Positions 32,419 to 40,961 of a stretch of 64,000 nt of DNA are shown one piece after another. The notes under the pieces are model-generated. The model was not told where the DNA came from. It worked only from the letters and a program-made list of their open reading frames with translations, and did no database searches. The DNA comes from CmP2 sp052084925. Its GTDB lineage: Bacteria; Actinomycetota; Actinomycetes; Actinomycetales; Micrococcaceae. Position 1 is the first letter of the stretch; each line of letters begins with the position of its first letter. Made by a program: the position numbers and the translations under genes. The stretch is taken from the NCBI GenBank assembly GCA_052084925.1, contig JBQDEV010000007.1:62001-126000 (forward strand), written 5' to 3'.

Positions 32419-33594
32419 ATGGACGTTCTGGTGATCCTTCTCTGCACCCTGGCCGGTCTCATGCTCGGCGCCGCGATCGGAGCCTGGCTGGCGTGGCGGG
32501 TGTTCTCCGCCCGCCCCGACGAGCGAGAGTCGGCGGAGCAGCTGCGCACCGAGCTGGCCCAGGCGCACACCCGGGCCGAGATGCTCGACCGGCAGCTCGT
32601 CCAGCAGCAGGACCGGGCGAAACAAGACGCCGACGTGCTGCGCGAGCTGAACCCGCTGGCCCAGCAGCTCAAGGATCTCGGCCACCATGTGCGCGTGCTA
32701 GAGCGGGATCGCAACCACCAGTACGGCCAGCTCGCCCAGCAGCTGAAGACCGCCTCCGACACGGACTCCGCGCTGCTGCGCAATACCCAGGCGCTGGTGG
32801 CCACGCTGCGCGCCAATTCGGCCCGGGGCCACTGGGGCGAGGTACAACTACGGCGCATTGTGGAAGCCGCCGGGATGCTGCGCCACACCGATTTCACCGA
32901 ACAGGCGCACCTGCGCGGCGACGACGGCGCCCTGCGCCCGGACCTGCTGGTGTTCCTGCCCGGGGAGAAAACCCTCGCCGTCGATGCGAAGGCTCCGCTG
33001 GCAGCCGTCTTGGCCGCCGAGGAGCTCGCCGACGACCCGAACGCCCAGCAGCGCCGTCATGAATTAATGGTCGAGCACGCGAAAGCGGTGCGCGCCCACG
33101 TCGACCAGCTGGCCAAGAAACAGTACTGGTCGGCCCTTGAGCACTCCCCCGAACTGGTGGTGTGCTTCCTGCCGGCCGAGTCCTACCTGGCCGCCGCCCT
33201 GGAAGCCGACCCGCGGCTGCTCGACGACGCTTTCGGCAAGAACGTGGCCCTGGTGTCGCCAGTGTCGCTGCTGGCCGCGCTGAAATCCGTGGCCTACGCC
33301 TGGCAGCAGGAGAACCTGGTGGACAACGCGAAGCTGATCGTGGATTCCTCCCGCCAGCTCTACCAGCGGCTGGCCACCGTCGGCACCCATCTGTCCGCGA
33401 TGGGCACCAGCCTGCGCAAATCGGTGGACTCCTACAACACCCTGGTCGGCTCCGTGGAATCCCGGCTGCTACCCACGGCCCGCCGGCTCAACGAACTCGA
33501 TTCCACCCTGAACGCGCAGGAGCCGAGTCGACCGCTCGACTCGGCTCCCCGCTCGCTCAGTGCGACGGAACTGCTGGAGGAGAAGGACGCCTAG
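32419..33594 (+). CDS. rmuC: DNA recombination protein RmuC
   Basis: 391 residues. An N-terminal membrane helix (VILLCTLAGLMLGAAIGAWL), a coiled-coil stretch rich in Glu, Gln and Arg (residues about 35-110), and the RmuC nuclease-like domain with HWGEVQLRRIVEAAGMLRH, PDLLVFLPGEKTLAVDAKAP and LVSPVSLLAALKSVAYAWQQ. RmuC limits inversions at short inverted repeats. It faces the DASS transporter gene tail to tail with a 4-base overlap. Confidence 0.93.
   Translation: MDVLVILLCTLAGLMLGAAIGAWLAWRVFSARPDERESAEQLRTELAQAHTRAEMLDRQLVQQQDRAKQDADVLRELNPLAQQLKDLGHHVRVLERDRNHQYGQLAQQLKTASDTDSALLRNTQALVATLRANSARGHWGEVQLRRIVEAAGMLRHTDFTEQAHLRGDDGALRPDLLVFLPGEKTLAVDAKAPLAAVLAAEELADDPNAQQRRHELMVEHAKAVRAHVDQLAKKQYWSALEHSPELVVCFLPAESYLAAALEADPRLLDDAFGKNVALVSPVSLLAALKSVAYAWQQENLVDNAKLIVDSSRQLYQRLATVGTHLSAMGTSLRKSVDSYNTLVGSVESRLLPTARRLNELDSTLNAQEPSRPLDSAPRSLSATELLEEKDA
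33520..33547 (-). terminator. Hairpin inside the 3' end of rmuC, probable terminator of the transporter gene
   Basis: GAGCCGAGTCGA (33520-33531) and its reverse complement (33536-33547) enclose a 4-base loop. It lies 44 bases beyond the stop of the minus-strand transporter gene but within the coding end of rmuC. No T-run is seen. Confidence 0.45.
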
Positions 33595-35237
33595 AGTGAC
33601 AGTCCGAACACCCACATCAGCAGGGTGAGGCTTGCCGCTGAGATCAGTACGGCGGCGATGATGTTGATCAGCGCACCGCCCTTCACCATCTGACCGATCG
33701 TGACGTAACCGGAACCGAAGGCGATGGCGTTCGGCGGGGTCGCCACCGGCAGCATGAACGCGCAGGTGGCGGCCAGAGCCACCGGGGCGCACAGCATCAG
33801 CGGCTCGATGCCGGTGCCCATGGCCACACCGGAGGCCACAGGCAAGAACGTCGCCGCGGTGGCGGTGTTCGACGTCATCTCGGTGAGCAGCAGAATGCCA
33901 ACGGCGGCGATCACCACGAGCACCCAAGCGGCCACTTCGATTCCCTGCACCTGCAGGCCCAGCCATTCGGAAAGCCCGGAACCGGAGAACTGTGCTGACA
34001 GGGCCAACCCGCCGCCGAACAGCAACAGCACGCCCCAGGGCAGTTCCAGCGCGGTGTCCCAATCCAGCAGGCGCACCCCGCGGGAAGCCCCGGCCGGGCA
34101 CAGGAACAGCGCCAGACCGACCAGCATGGCGATACCGGCGTCAGAGATGAACGGGTCGTCCATGCCCAGCAGGTAGTCGGAGATCAGCGGCACGGAGATC
34201 CAAGAGACAGCGGCCACGATGAAGATGATCAGCACGCGGATCTCCGCCGCCGACATGGGGCCGAGTTTGCGGTACTCGCCGCGGATCATCTCCGCGCCGC
34301 CGGGGATGTGGTCCATCTCGGGGCGGAACAGCATCTTGGTGAGCACGAACCAGGCGCCGAACATCAGCAGAATCGAGATCGGGACACCGACGATCATCCA
34401 CTGGCCGAAACCGATGGTGAAGCCGTGCTCCTGCGACATGTGCGCGGCCAGCAGGGCGTTCGGCGGGGTACCGATCAGCGTGCCCAGCGAGCCGATGGAG
34501 GCGGCGTAGGCGATGCCCAGCATCAGGGCGGTGCCGAAGTTCGACTTCTTCACCATCTTCTTGGCGTCGTCGTCGTCGACGTTCTCCACCTCCTCCTGGG
34601 AGACGGTGGGATCTTCCTCGTTCGCGATCTTCTTGACCAGCAACAGCACGGAGATGCCGATGGGCAGCATCATCACCGCGGTGGCGGTGTTGGAGACCCA
34701 CATGGAGAGGAATCCGGTGGCGATCATGAACCCGCCCACCAACGCTGCGGGCTTGGAGCCCATGACTGAGAGCACCAGCAGCGCGATGCGGCGGTGCAGG
34801 TTCCAGCGCTGCATCGACAGGGCCAGCAGGAATCCGCCCATGAACAGGAAGATCACGTTGTTGCCGTAGCTGGCGCCGATCGTGTCCACGGAGACGCCGC
34901 CATCGGATTCCTCCGCAGGCACAAGCACAGGGAAGATGATCAACGGCAACAGGGCCGTGGCGGGAATTGGGATCGCCTCGGTCATCCACCAGATAGCCAT
35001 GAGCACGGCGGTCGCCGCCGTCAGTCGGGGCCAGACGTCGATGTCGCCGGGCATGATGAAGAACATGGCCACCGCGGCCAGCAGCCCGAAGGTGATGCCC
35101 AGCACTCGACGGCGCCAGGTGGTGCGCTCCAGGGGTGGGGTCTTCGCGCCCGGGGAGAGCTCGCGCTCGTCTCGGTCAGCGGGTTCGTAGCTTTTCAGGT
35201 CACCGGTGACCTGGGAACGGCGTTCGCTCTCGCTCAT
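33591..35237 (-). CDS. DASS/SLC13 family anion symporter
   Basis: 548 residues with about 12 hydrophobic helices. WWMTEAIPIPATALLPLIIF near the N-terminus, GSLGTLIGTPPNALLAAHMS in the middle and TEMTSNTATAATFLPV plus MLPVATPPNAIAFGSGYV near the end are the SLC13 signatures (two SNT/TPPN motifs that bind Na+ and carboxylate). It likely carries dicarboxylates, citrate or sulfate into the cell with Na+. The start ATG 35237 follows GAGGACC; longer starts to 35315 give an unlikely leader. Confidence 0.9.
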   Translation of the reverse strand: MSESERRSQVTGDLKSYEPADRDERELSPGAKTPPLERTTWRRRVLGITFGLLAAVAMFFIMPGDIDVWPRLTAATAVLMAIWWMTEAIPIPATALLPLIIFPVLVPAEESDGGVSVDTIGASYGNNVIFLFMGGFLLALSMQRWNLHRRIALLVLSVMGSKPAALVGGFMIATGFLSMWVSNTATAVMMLPIGISVLLLVKKIANEEDPTVSQEEVENVDDDDAKKMVKKSNFGTALMLGIAYAASIGSLGTLIGTPPNALLAAHMSQEHGFTIGFGQWMIVGVPISILLMFGAWFVLTKMLFRPEMDHIPGGAEMIRGEYRKLGPMSAAEIRVLIIFIVAAVSWISVPLISDYLLGMDDPFISDAGIAMLVGLALFLCPAGASRGVRLLDWDTALELPWGVLLLFGGGLALSAQFSGSGLSEWLGLQVQGIEVAAWVLVVIAAVGILLLTEMTSNTATAATFLPVASGVAMGTGIEPLMLCAPVALAATCAFMLPVATPPNAIAFGSGYVTIGQMVKGGALINIIAAVLISAASLTLLMWVFGLSL

Positions 35238-35407
35238 GGGGATGGTCCTCACGCTCGCGGCTCGTCGGTTCAGGTCCAGCGAGTCTACCCACGCCCGGGG
35301 TGATCCGCGCCACAACCGGAGCGCTCCTGGTGACCGACTTGAGGTTGTCTTGAGGTTGGCAGGTCAGTGGAGGACGCGCGGAGGGTGGGCAGAGGGTCAG
35401 CGAAGCA

Positions 35408-36349
35408 TCATTTGCGCAGCATCGCCGTGACCGAAGCCGTGATCAGCCCGATGAACACCAGCCCGGCGCCACCGATCATCACCCACATGGTGTCGGGCAG
35501 CAACACGGAGCGGAATCCGCCCACCAGCGCCTCGACCACCGTCGACTCGGAGGTCCCCTCGGCGGCAACACTCGCCTGGGCGAACTGATCCTGTAGCCAC
35601 CAGCGGGCCGCCGCACCGCCGACCAGCACGGCGGCACCGCCGAAGAGCCAGACCAGCGACCGCCCGCGGTACGGGGCGACCATCAGCGCCATCAGGAACA
35701 GCACCACCGCGGCACCGGCGGCCCACACCCAGTACTCGACGACGGACTCGACGAAGGCCAGCTGGCGCGGCGATACATCCTGGGAGGCTGGGAAGCCGGT
35801 GGTGATGCTCAGCTGCTCGGGCACCTGGTCGACCGCGCCGTCGATCATCGAGCCCAGTTGGTCACCGAAGGGCAGCCCGGCCACCGCCTCACGCAGCGAG
35901 GAGGTCATCACCTCGGCGGAGAGCTGGGCGAGCGGGCCGATCTCGAGGCTGAGCTGGGCGGCGTCATCCGGCACCTCACGTCCGGCGTCGAGCTCGGTGC
36001 GAATGTCGCGCAGCTGCTGAACCCAGCCGGTGCGGGTCTGCTCGAGGGAGTCCGACCAGGCGGCGTCGAAACCGTCGTCGGCCACAATGTTCCCGGCCAG
36101 CGAGCCGGTCACCTGCCCCACCAGGTCGGAAGCAAAGCCCGGTGCCGCGTCGTCCAGCGCCTCGGCCGCAGCGGAGCCCACGAGTTCGGGAGCCGCCTCG
36201 CGAAGCGCCTGCCCCTGGGAGGCACTGCCGGCGATCTGCTGGAGCGGCTCCGGGGTGTGCAGCACGGCGTCGATGCGATAGCTGGCCACCGCCAGCACCG
36301 CCAGGGTACCGCTGAGCACGGCGAGCATCACGGCAAGAACGTGGCGCAT
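35408..36349 (-). CDS. Membrane protein of unknown function
   Basis: 313 residues: one N-terminal helix (HVLAVMLAVLSGTLAVLAVA), an extracytoplasmic domain of about 180 residues rich in Ala, Asp and Glu, then three C-terminal helices (near residues 210, 235 and 285). This layout is common in actinobacterial proteins often labelled conserved hypothetical; no catalytic motif is seen. AAGGAGAACCT precedes the ATG. Divergent from xseA. Confidence 0.75.
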   Translation of the reverse strand: MRHVLAVMLAVLSGTLAVLAVASYRIDAVLHTPEPLQQIAGSASQGQALREAAPELVGSAAAEALDDAAPGFASDLVGQVTGSLAGNIVADDGFDAAWSDSLEQTRTGWVQQLRDIRTELDAGREVPDDAAQLSLEIGPLAQLSAEVMTSSLREAVAGLPFGDQLGSMIDGAVDQVPEQLSITTGFPASQDVSPRQLAFVESVVEYWVWAAGAAVVLFLMALMVAPYRGRSLVWLFGGAAVLVGGAAARWWLQDQFAQASVAAEGTSESTVVEALVGGFRSVLLPDTMWVMIGGAGLVFIGLITASVTAMLRK

Positions 36350-36488
36350 AGGTTCTCCTTCGACGTCGTGGGGGCTCGGAACGGCACGGTTCGCCCTCGG
36401 GAGCCGTTTCTACGATACGACGTCGGACTGAGACGATACTGTGGAATCGCGGTACGCCGACGAACGTGGACGAACGTGGGAGTTGACG

Positions 36489-37760
36489 ATGACGGAATCA
36501 GTGCCCGGCACGGCCGCCGAGACCTCGGCCGAGAACCCCTGGCCGCTGCGCCTGCTCTCGGAGAACCTGAAGGCCTATCTGGACCGCGCCCCGGCCACCT
36601 GGATTGAGGGTCAGCTCATTGAGCACAAGGAGTCGCGCGGGCACCTGTGGCTGACGATGCGCGATGTGGACGAGGACTATTCGATGCCGGTGACGGTCTG
36701 GCGCTCTACCGCGGCGCGTCTGGATCCGAGCATCCAGCAGGGCTCGCGCGTGGTGGCCTCGGTGAAGCCGAATTTCTATACCAAGACGGGTCGGCTGAAT
36801 CTGATCGCCTCGGACATGCGCCCGGTGGGACTGGGCGATCTGCTCGCCCGGATCGAGCGTCTGCGCCGGGCTCTGGACGCTGAGGGGCTCTTCGACCCGG
36901 CCCTGAAACGGGGGCTGCCGCTGCTGCCCGGGCGTATCGGGCTGATCACCGGACGGGATTCGGATGCGATGAAGGACGTGATGCGCAATGCCCATGCCCG
37001 CTGGCCGGCCGCACAATTCGAGGTGCGGGCGGTGTCGGTGCAGGGTCCGACGGCGGTGCGTGAAGTCATCGCGGCGCTGACCGAACTGGACGCCGATCCG
37101 GGCGTCGACGTCATCGTGATCGCCCGCGGCGGAGGCGCCTTGGAGGAGGTGGTCCTGCCGTTCAGCGATGAGGCCCTGGTGCGCGCCGTGGCCGCCGCGA
37201 CAACCCCGGTGGTGTCGGCCATCGGCCACGAGGCGGACCGCCCGGTGCTCGACGACGTCGCCGATGTACGCGCTTCCACCCCGACGGACGCGGCCAAGCG
37301 CATTGTTCCCGACGCCGCCGAGGAACGCGCCCGGATCACCGATGCTCGGATGCGTCTGGCGTCTGCGGTCGAACGGCGCGTGCACCAGGAGGCCCAGCAG
37401 CTGCAGCAGGTGCGTACCCGTCCGGTGCTGGCCGCCCCGGAGACGATGATCGACCAGCGGGTCGAGGACGTCTCCCGGTGGCGCGAGCGTGCCCGCCTCA
37501 CGTTCACCGGAACCCTGCGCCGCGAGCACGACGTCGTCACTCAGCTGCGCGCCCGGGTACGGTCGCTCTCCCCGCAGCACACGCTGGACCGTGGGTACGC
37601 GGTGGTGCAGCACGCCGGTGCGGTGGTGCGTGATGCCGCCGTCGTGCACCGCGGCGATGAGCTCGACATCCTGCTCGCCGCCGGGCGGCTCTCCGCCACC
37701 GTCACCGACGCTGCCCCCGTACCGGCCACTGACACCGCCCCCACGAAAGGATCCCGATGA
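36489..37760 (+). CDS. xseA: Exodeoxyribonuclease VII large subunit
   Basis: 423 residues. An OB-fold at about residues 20-115 (WIEGQLIEHKESRGHLWLTM) precedes the catalytic domain with PGRIGLITGRDSDAMKDVM, DVIVIARGGGALEEVVLPFS and SAIGHEADRPVLDDVADVRA, then a long coiled coil and the closing LDRGYAVVQ. With XseB it degrades single-stranded DNA processively to oligonucleotides. ATG 36489 follows GGGAG; an upstream in-frame ATG at 36441 lacks a ribosome site. The stop overlaps xseB by 4 bases. Confidence 0.94.
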   Translation: MTESVPGTAAETSAENPWPLRLLSENLKAYLDRAPATWIEGQLIEHKESRGHLWLTMRDVDEDYSMPVTVWRSTAARLDPSIQQGSRVVASVKPNFYTKTGRLNLIASDMRPVGLGDLLARIERLRRALDAEGLFDPALKRGLPLLPGRIGLITGRDSDAMKDVMRNAHARWPAAQFEVRAVSVQGPTAVREVIAALTELDADPGVDVIVIARGGGALEEVVLPFSDEALVRAVAAATTPVVSAIGHEADRPVLDDVADVRASTPTDAAKRIVPDAAEERARITDARMRLASAVERRVHQEAQQLQQVRTRPVLAAPETMIDQRVEDVSRWRERARLTFTGTLRREHDVVTQLRARVRSLSPQHTLDRGYAVVQHAGAVVRDAAVVHRGDELDILLAAGRLSATVTDAAPVPATDTAPTKGSR

Positions 37761-38116
37761 CTCCCGCATCGACCACCCCGCCCGAACACGAATCCGGCCA
37801 CGCCGAGTCAGCGGTGGAGGGCTTCTCCTCGGCCGACATCTCCGATGTGGCGTCGCTAAGTTACGAGCAGGCACGCGCCGAACTCGTGGAAACGGTGTCG
37901 CGGCTGGAAGCCGGTGGCGCCGGTCTCGAAGAGTCACTGGCGCTGTGGGAACGCGGCGAGGCACTGGCACAGCGCTGTGAGGCTTGGCTCGATGGTGCCC
38001 GCCGACGGCTCGACGAGGTGCGGGCTCAGGCCGCCGGCGGTGAGGGAGCCCCCGCCGACGCAGCCGGATCCGAAGAGGCACCAGGCTCTGCATCCGAGTC
38101 CGGCGAGCGCGGCTGA
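37757..38116 (+). CDS. xseB: Exodeoxyribonuclease VII small subunit
   Basis: 119 residues. The core LSYEQARAELVETVSRLEAG, then GLEESLALWERGEALAQRCE and WLDGARRRLDEV, is the full XseB helical hairpin (residues about 33-95). The remaining 25 residues are a Gly/Ala/Glu-rich tail. That tail is encoded in DNA that also encodes the end of the convergent HNH gene: the two coding regions overlap by 91 bases. Confidence 0.93.
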   Translation: MTPASTTPPEHESGHAESAVEGFSSADISDVASLSYEQARAELVETVSRLEAGGAGLEESLALWERGEALAQRCEAWLDGARRRLDEVRAQAAGGEGAPADAAGSEEAPGSASESGERG

Positions 38117-39852
38117 GTCGCCCGTCCGGGCTTCCAGTACGTGTTGCGCCGTGGCTGCCGGTCACGCTCGAGTGAGTTGAGCCGGGCGGTGGCGGTGAAC
38201 CAGGGCACGTGATCGACCATTTCGATCTCCCACATCCCCTCGTGGACGGCATGATGGTGGTGGCTGCACAGCAGCACCCCGTTGTCGACCGAGGTCGCCC
38301 CGCCCTTCACCCATTCGGTGACGTGATGCGCCTCGCACCATGCGGCCGGGAACGTGCATCCGGGCGCGGCACAGCCGCCGTCGCGGGCGACGAGTGCCCG
38401 GCGCTGTGCCGGAGTGAAAAGTCGGTGCTTCCGCCCAACGTCCAGCACTTCAGATTTGGTGCCCAGCACCACGGGCGTCACCTCGGCGGTGCACAGCATC
38501 CGGCGCAGCACCCCAGCCCCGCCTGATCCGGAGAATCCGGCGGAAACCATCAGGTCCTCGGTGGTGCCATTCGCCAGCAGCTGCGGGTCGAATTCCTCGT
38601 CCAGCAATCCGTCGCGGTGGGCCAGCCCCAGCAAGGTGGTGATGCCGGCGGTGACGATCAACTGCGGCCCGCCGCTGGACGACCCACCCTGATCGCTCGC
38701 GGACCAGCCGGCGCGCAGCACCCCGAAGAAGGCATCGTGGACGCGCTGTTCCCGGCTGCGTCCGTCCGCAGGCGACTCGGCCTCAACGTCGTCACCGTCC
38801 GTGGCGCCGTCAGCGTCACCCTGCGCAGCGCCCGCCGCTTCCGCATGCTCAGGCTCGTCCGGTCCGATCACCGACTGCGGGCGTCGCGGGTTGGTGGCCG
38901 CCGATTGCAGCGCACACAGCGCCTCGTGACCGTCCTGCGGGGTGCTGATCATCCAGTCGTGGAGCGCACCGCGCTGGCCCACATAGACCAGCGCACGCTG
39001 CTCCTCGGCCTGCCGTTCGGCAGAGGTGATCGGGTCCTCGGACACCGCCCGCACCGTGAGCAGGCTCCAGTGCTTCACGGCGGCCCGGAATTCGTCATAG
39101 GTATCCTCGCTCGCAGCCCGGGCCAGCTGCTCATCTGCGTCACGGAGTAGTCGTTCGACGACGTCGCGCCCCGCACCGGCCACCCGCGCCTGCTTCTCGA
39201 CCCGCTCCACGGCCGAGCGCAGCAACGCCAGCCGTCCGGTATCGATCTGCGCGGCGGCGAATCGTGCCGAGACGGCGGGGAGCAGCGCGCCCAAGCGCCC
39301 CGCGGTGGCCTCATCCTGCTGCCCGGAAGCATCGTCAGTCGCCTTAGTCCCGGAAACGTGCGGTCGGAAATCCTCGGCCTGGCGCGTCCGCCGGGTGGCC
39401 TCGAAACGGGAGATCCTGGTGGCATCCTGCAGAAATTCGCGCGGATCGCGGTAGCCAATCTTCCCCTTCGCGGGCAGCCCGAGCAGCTCCGAGCGGTCCC
39501 GCAGAGAGTGGAACGCATCGGCCGTGAAGCCGTCCAGCCTGGATTGCACCCCGGCGACCACCGCCGCCATGCGCTGGGTGGTCTCCAACAGGGCGGGAAG
39601 AGTGCAGTGGCGCTCCCCGTGAACCGCTCCCTCCTCCGCATTCGACACAGCATGAGCCTCAGCCGACTTGGTCGCAGCAGGGACGCGATAGCGAGCAAAC
39701 TCGGACACCGCCTCGGGGGTGGAGGTACGCTCCACGATCCGCTCCAGGCCGCCGTGCAGCACGGTCAGCGCCTCACCGAGGGAGAGTCGGTCTAATTCGG
39801 CCACGAATGAGGAAACACCGGACATCGACGGGTCCGTCGTCTTCGTCGTCAT
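38026..39852 (-). CDS. DUF222 / HNH endonuclease domain protein (13E12 repeat family)
   Basis: 608 residues. The long helical DUF222 region (about residues 60-450) ends in an HNH nuclease site: RALVARDGGCAAPGCTFPAA, WCEAHHVTEWVKGGATSVDN and LLCSHHHHAVHEG supply the Cys pairs and catalytic His. Such proteins are abundant and often multicopy in actinobacteria; a mobile or intron-less homing-like origin has been suggested, but cell function is unknown. GGAGGAGGAG precedes the ATG. Its C-terminal, Pro/Ser-rich tail overlaps xseB by 91 bases tail to tail. Confidence 0.9.
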   Translation of the reverse strand: MTTKTTDPSMSGVSSFVAELDRLSLGEALTVLHGGLERIVERTSTPEAVSEFARYRVPAATKSAEAHAVSNAEEGAVHGERHCTLPALLETTQRMAAVVAGVQSRLDGFTADAFHSLRDRSELLGLPAKGKIGYRDPREFLQDATRISRFEATRRTRQAEDFRPHVSGTKATDDASGQQDEATAGRLGALLPAVSARFAAAQIDTGRLALLRSAVERVEKQARVAGAGRDVVERLLRDADEQLARAASEDTYDEFRAAVKHWSLLTVRAVSEDPITSAERQAEEQRALVYVGQRGALHDWMISTPQDGHEALCALQSAATNPRRPQSVIGPDEPEHAEAAGAAQGDADGATDGDDVEAESPADGRSREQRVHDAFFGVLRAGWSASDQGGSSSGGPQLIVTAGITTLLGLAHRDGLLDEEFDPQLLANGTTEDLMVSAGFSGSGGAGVLRRMLCTAEVTPVVLGTKSEVLDVGRKHRLFTPAQRRALVARDGGCAAPGCTFPAAWCEAHHVTEWVKGGATSVDNGVLLCSHHHHAVHEGMWEIEMVDHVPWFTATARLNSLERDRQPRRNTYWKPGRATQPRSPDSDAEPGASSDPAASAGAPSPPAA

Positions 39853-39952
39853 GAATCTCCTCCTCCGCTCCGACTCGGCTCACCGCCCAGCTACCGGTAG
39901 AAATATGCGATACATCCACCCTAACGGTTGAAGTAAAAATAGTACAGGCGTT

Positions 39953-39992
39953 TTATCCACAGATTTGTCTTTCGAACAAATCGCTATCCACA
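39953..39992. promoter_or_regulatory. Two DnaA-box-like sequences upstream of the HNH gene
   Basis: TTATCCACA (39953-39961), identical to the DnaA consensus, and CTATCCACA (39984-39992) lie in the same orientation 31 bases apart, each followed by GATT. They sit in an AT-rich 160-base patch just upstream of the HNH gene. A replication origin is not supported (no dnaA or dnaN here); a DnaA-responsive promoter is possible. Confidence 0.4.
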
Positions 39993-40025
39993 GATTCGCT
40001 GAACCCTCTTGACAGATCCACCTCC

Positions 40026-40073
40026 TTAAAAAACGAGCGCACCCCGCCTCCGGTGAGCCCGGAGACGGGGTGC
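40026..40073 (-). terminator. Rho-independent terminator of the YtrA-type ABC operon
   Basis: On the minus strand a GC-rich stem (40039-40053 against 40058-40073, one internal mismatch, short loop) is followed by CGCTCGTTTTTT. It lies 46 bases beyond the stop of the permease gene and has the classic T-run, unusual in this window. Confidence 0.8.
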
Positions 40074-40118
40074 AGTTCCGACGGATCCGCGCCGATCAGC
40101 TCGGGCGGCCCCGGTGGA

Positions 40119-40961
40119 TCAGATGGTGGCCTTGCGGATCAGCACGTAGTTCAGTCCGCCCAGGATGAGCGTACCCAATCCCAACCACGCGGCCAGGCTC
40201 AGGGTGGTCTGGTCGAGGATCCACGTCCACACGCTCATCCACCCCTCCTGCTGCGTCACGAGTGCCACGAGCCCCACCATCACCAGGGTGAAGCCGATGA
40301 TCACGCACCACAGCATGAACAGTGTGACGCGACGGTAGAGGATGGCCCAGAAGAACCCAAGGAACATCGCAAACAGGCACAGCACCGCAGCCAGCACGCT
40401 GGCCCCGGCGATGCCGGCGCTGTCAGTGAGCACGGGGACATCGAAGACGTAGAGGTGCAGCCCGAATCCGTCGGTCAGCCGCTCCACCACCGCGCCCAGT
40501 GCGACGGCGAGTCCGAAGCCGAGCGAGACGGCAGCGAATGCCAGGAACGCACCGAGCACGTAGACCCGCCGCGAATAACTTAACGCCATGGAGAACGGGA
40601 AGGTGTGCGAGGCGGCATACGCAGCCATGAACGCCAGGCACCAGATGGCGGACTGGGAGGCGCCCAGGGCGTACAGCGGCATCTCCTCGCCGATACGTCC
40701 GTCGATCTGGGTGGCGATGAGCAGCAGCACGCCGACGCCGATGGCCCAGGACAGCGCCCAGATCATCAACGGCACCCACACCAGGGTGGACGGCACGGCG
40801 AATTGAAGACGGAACGCCGCCGGGACGCGTGCGAAACTCGAGCGCGGCTGCGGCAGCTCGCCCGGAGCGGCAGACCTGCCGACAGGACCAGTTGCGAGGT
40901 CGGAGTTCAGGTCAGGGTTGCGGTCGGAATTGAGGTTGGAGTTCACCACGGTGGCGTTCAT
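40119..40961 (-). CDS. ABC transporter permease of a YtrA-type system
   Basis: 280 residues with six to seven hydrophobic helices (STLVWVPLMIWALSWAIGVG near 60, then near 100, 145, 190, 220 and 255). It overlaps the ATP-binding gene by 4 bases and is the last gene of the regulator-ATPase-permease operon. The unit resembles YtrABC-like exporters that respond to cell-wall antibiotics; the transported compound is unknown. Confidence 0.85.
   Translation of the reverse strand: MNATVVNSNLNSDRNPDLNSDLATGPVGRSAAPGELPQPRSSFARVPAAFRLQFAVPSTLVWVPLMIWALSWAIGVGVLLLIATQIDGRIGEEMPLYALGASQSAIWCLAFMAAYAASHTFPFSMALSYSRRVYVLGAFLAFAAVSLGFGLAVALGAVVERLTDGFGLHLYVFDVPVLTDSAGIAGASVLAAVLCLFAMFLGFFWAILYRRVTLFMLWCVIIGFTLVMVGLVALVTQQEGWMSVWTWILDQTTLSLAAWLGLGTLILGGLNYVLIRKATI

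Noticed and set aside
36498..38252. 584-codon open frame antisense to xseA-xseB
   Set aside because: Low-complexity Arg/His/Gly translation typical of antisense frames; xseA and xseB are certain.
39965..39990. LexA (SOS) box near the HNH gene
   Set aside because: Only one half-site TCGAAC is present; the partner half GTTCGA is missing.
39850..40120. Replication origin because of DnaA boxes and AT-rich DNA
   Set aside because: Only two boxes and none of dnaA, dnaN, recF or rpmH nearby.
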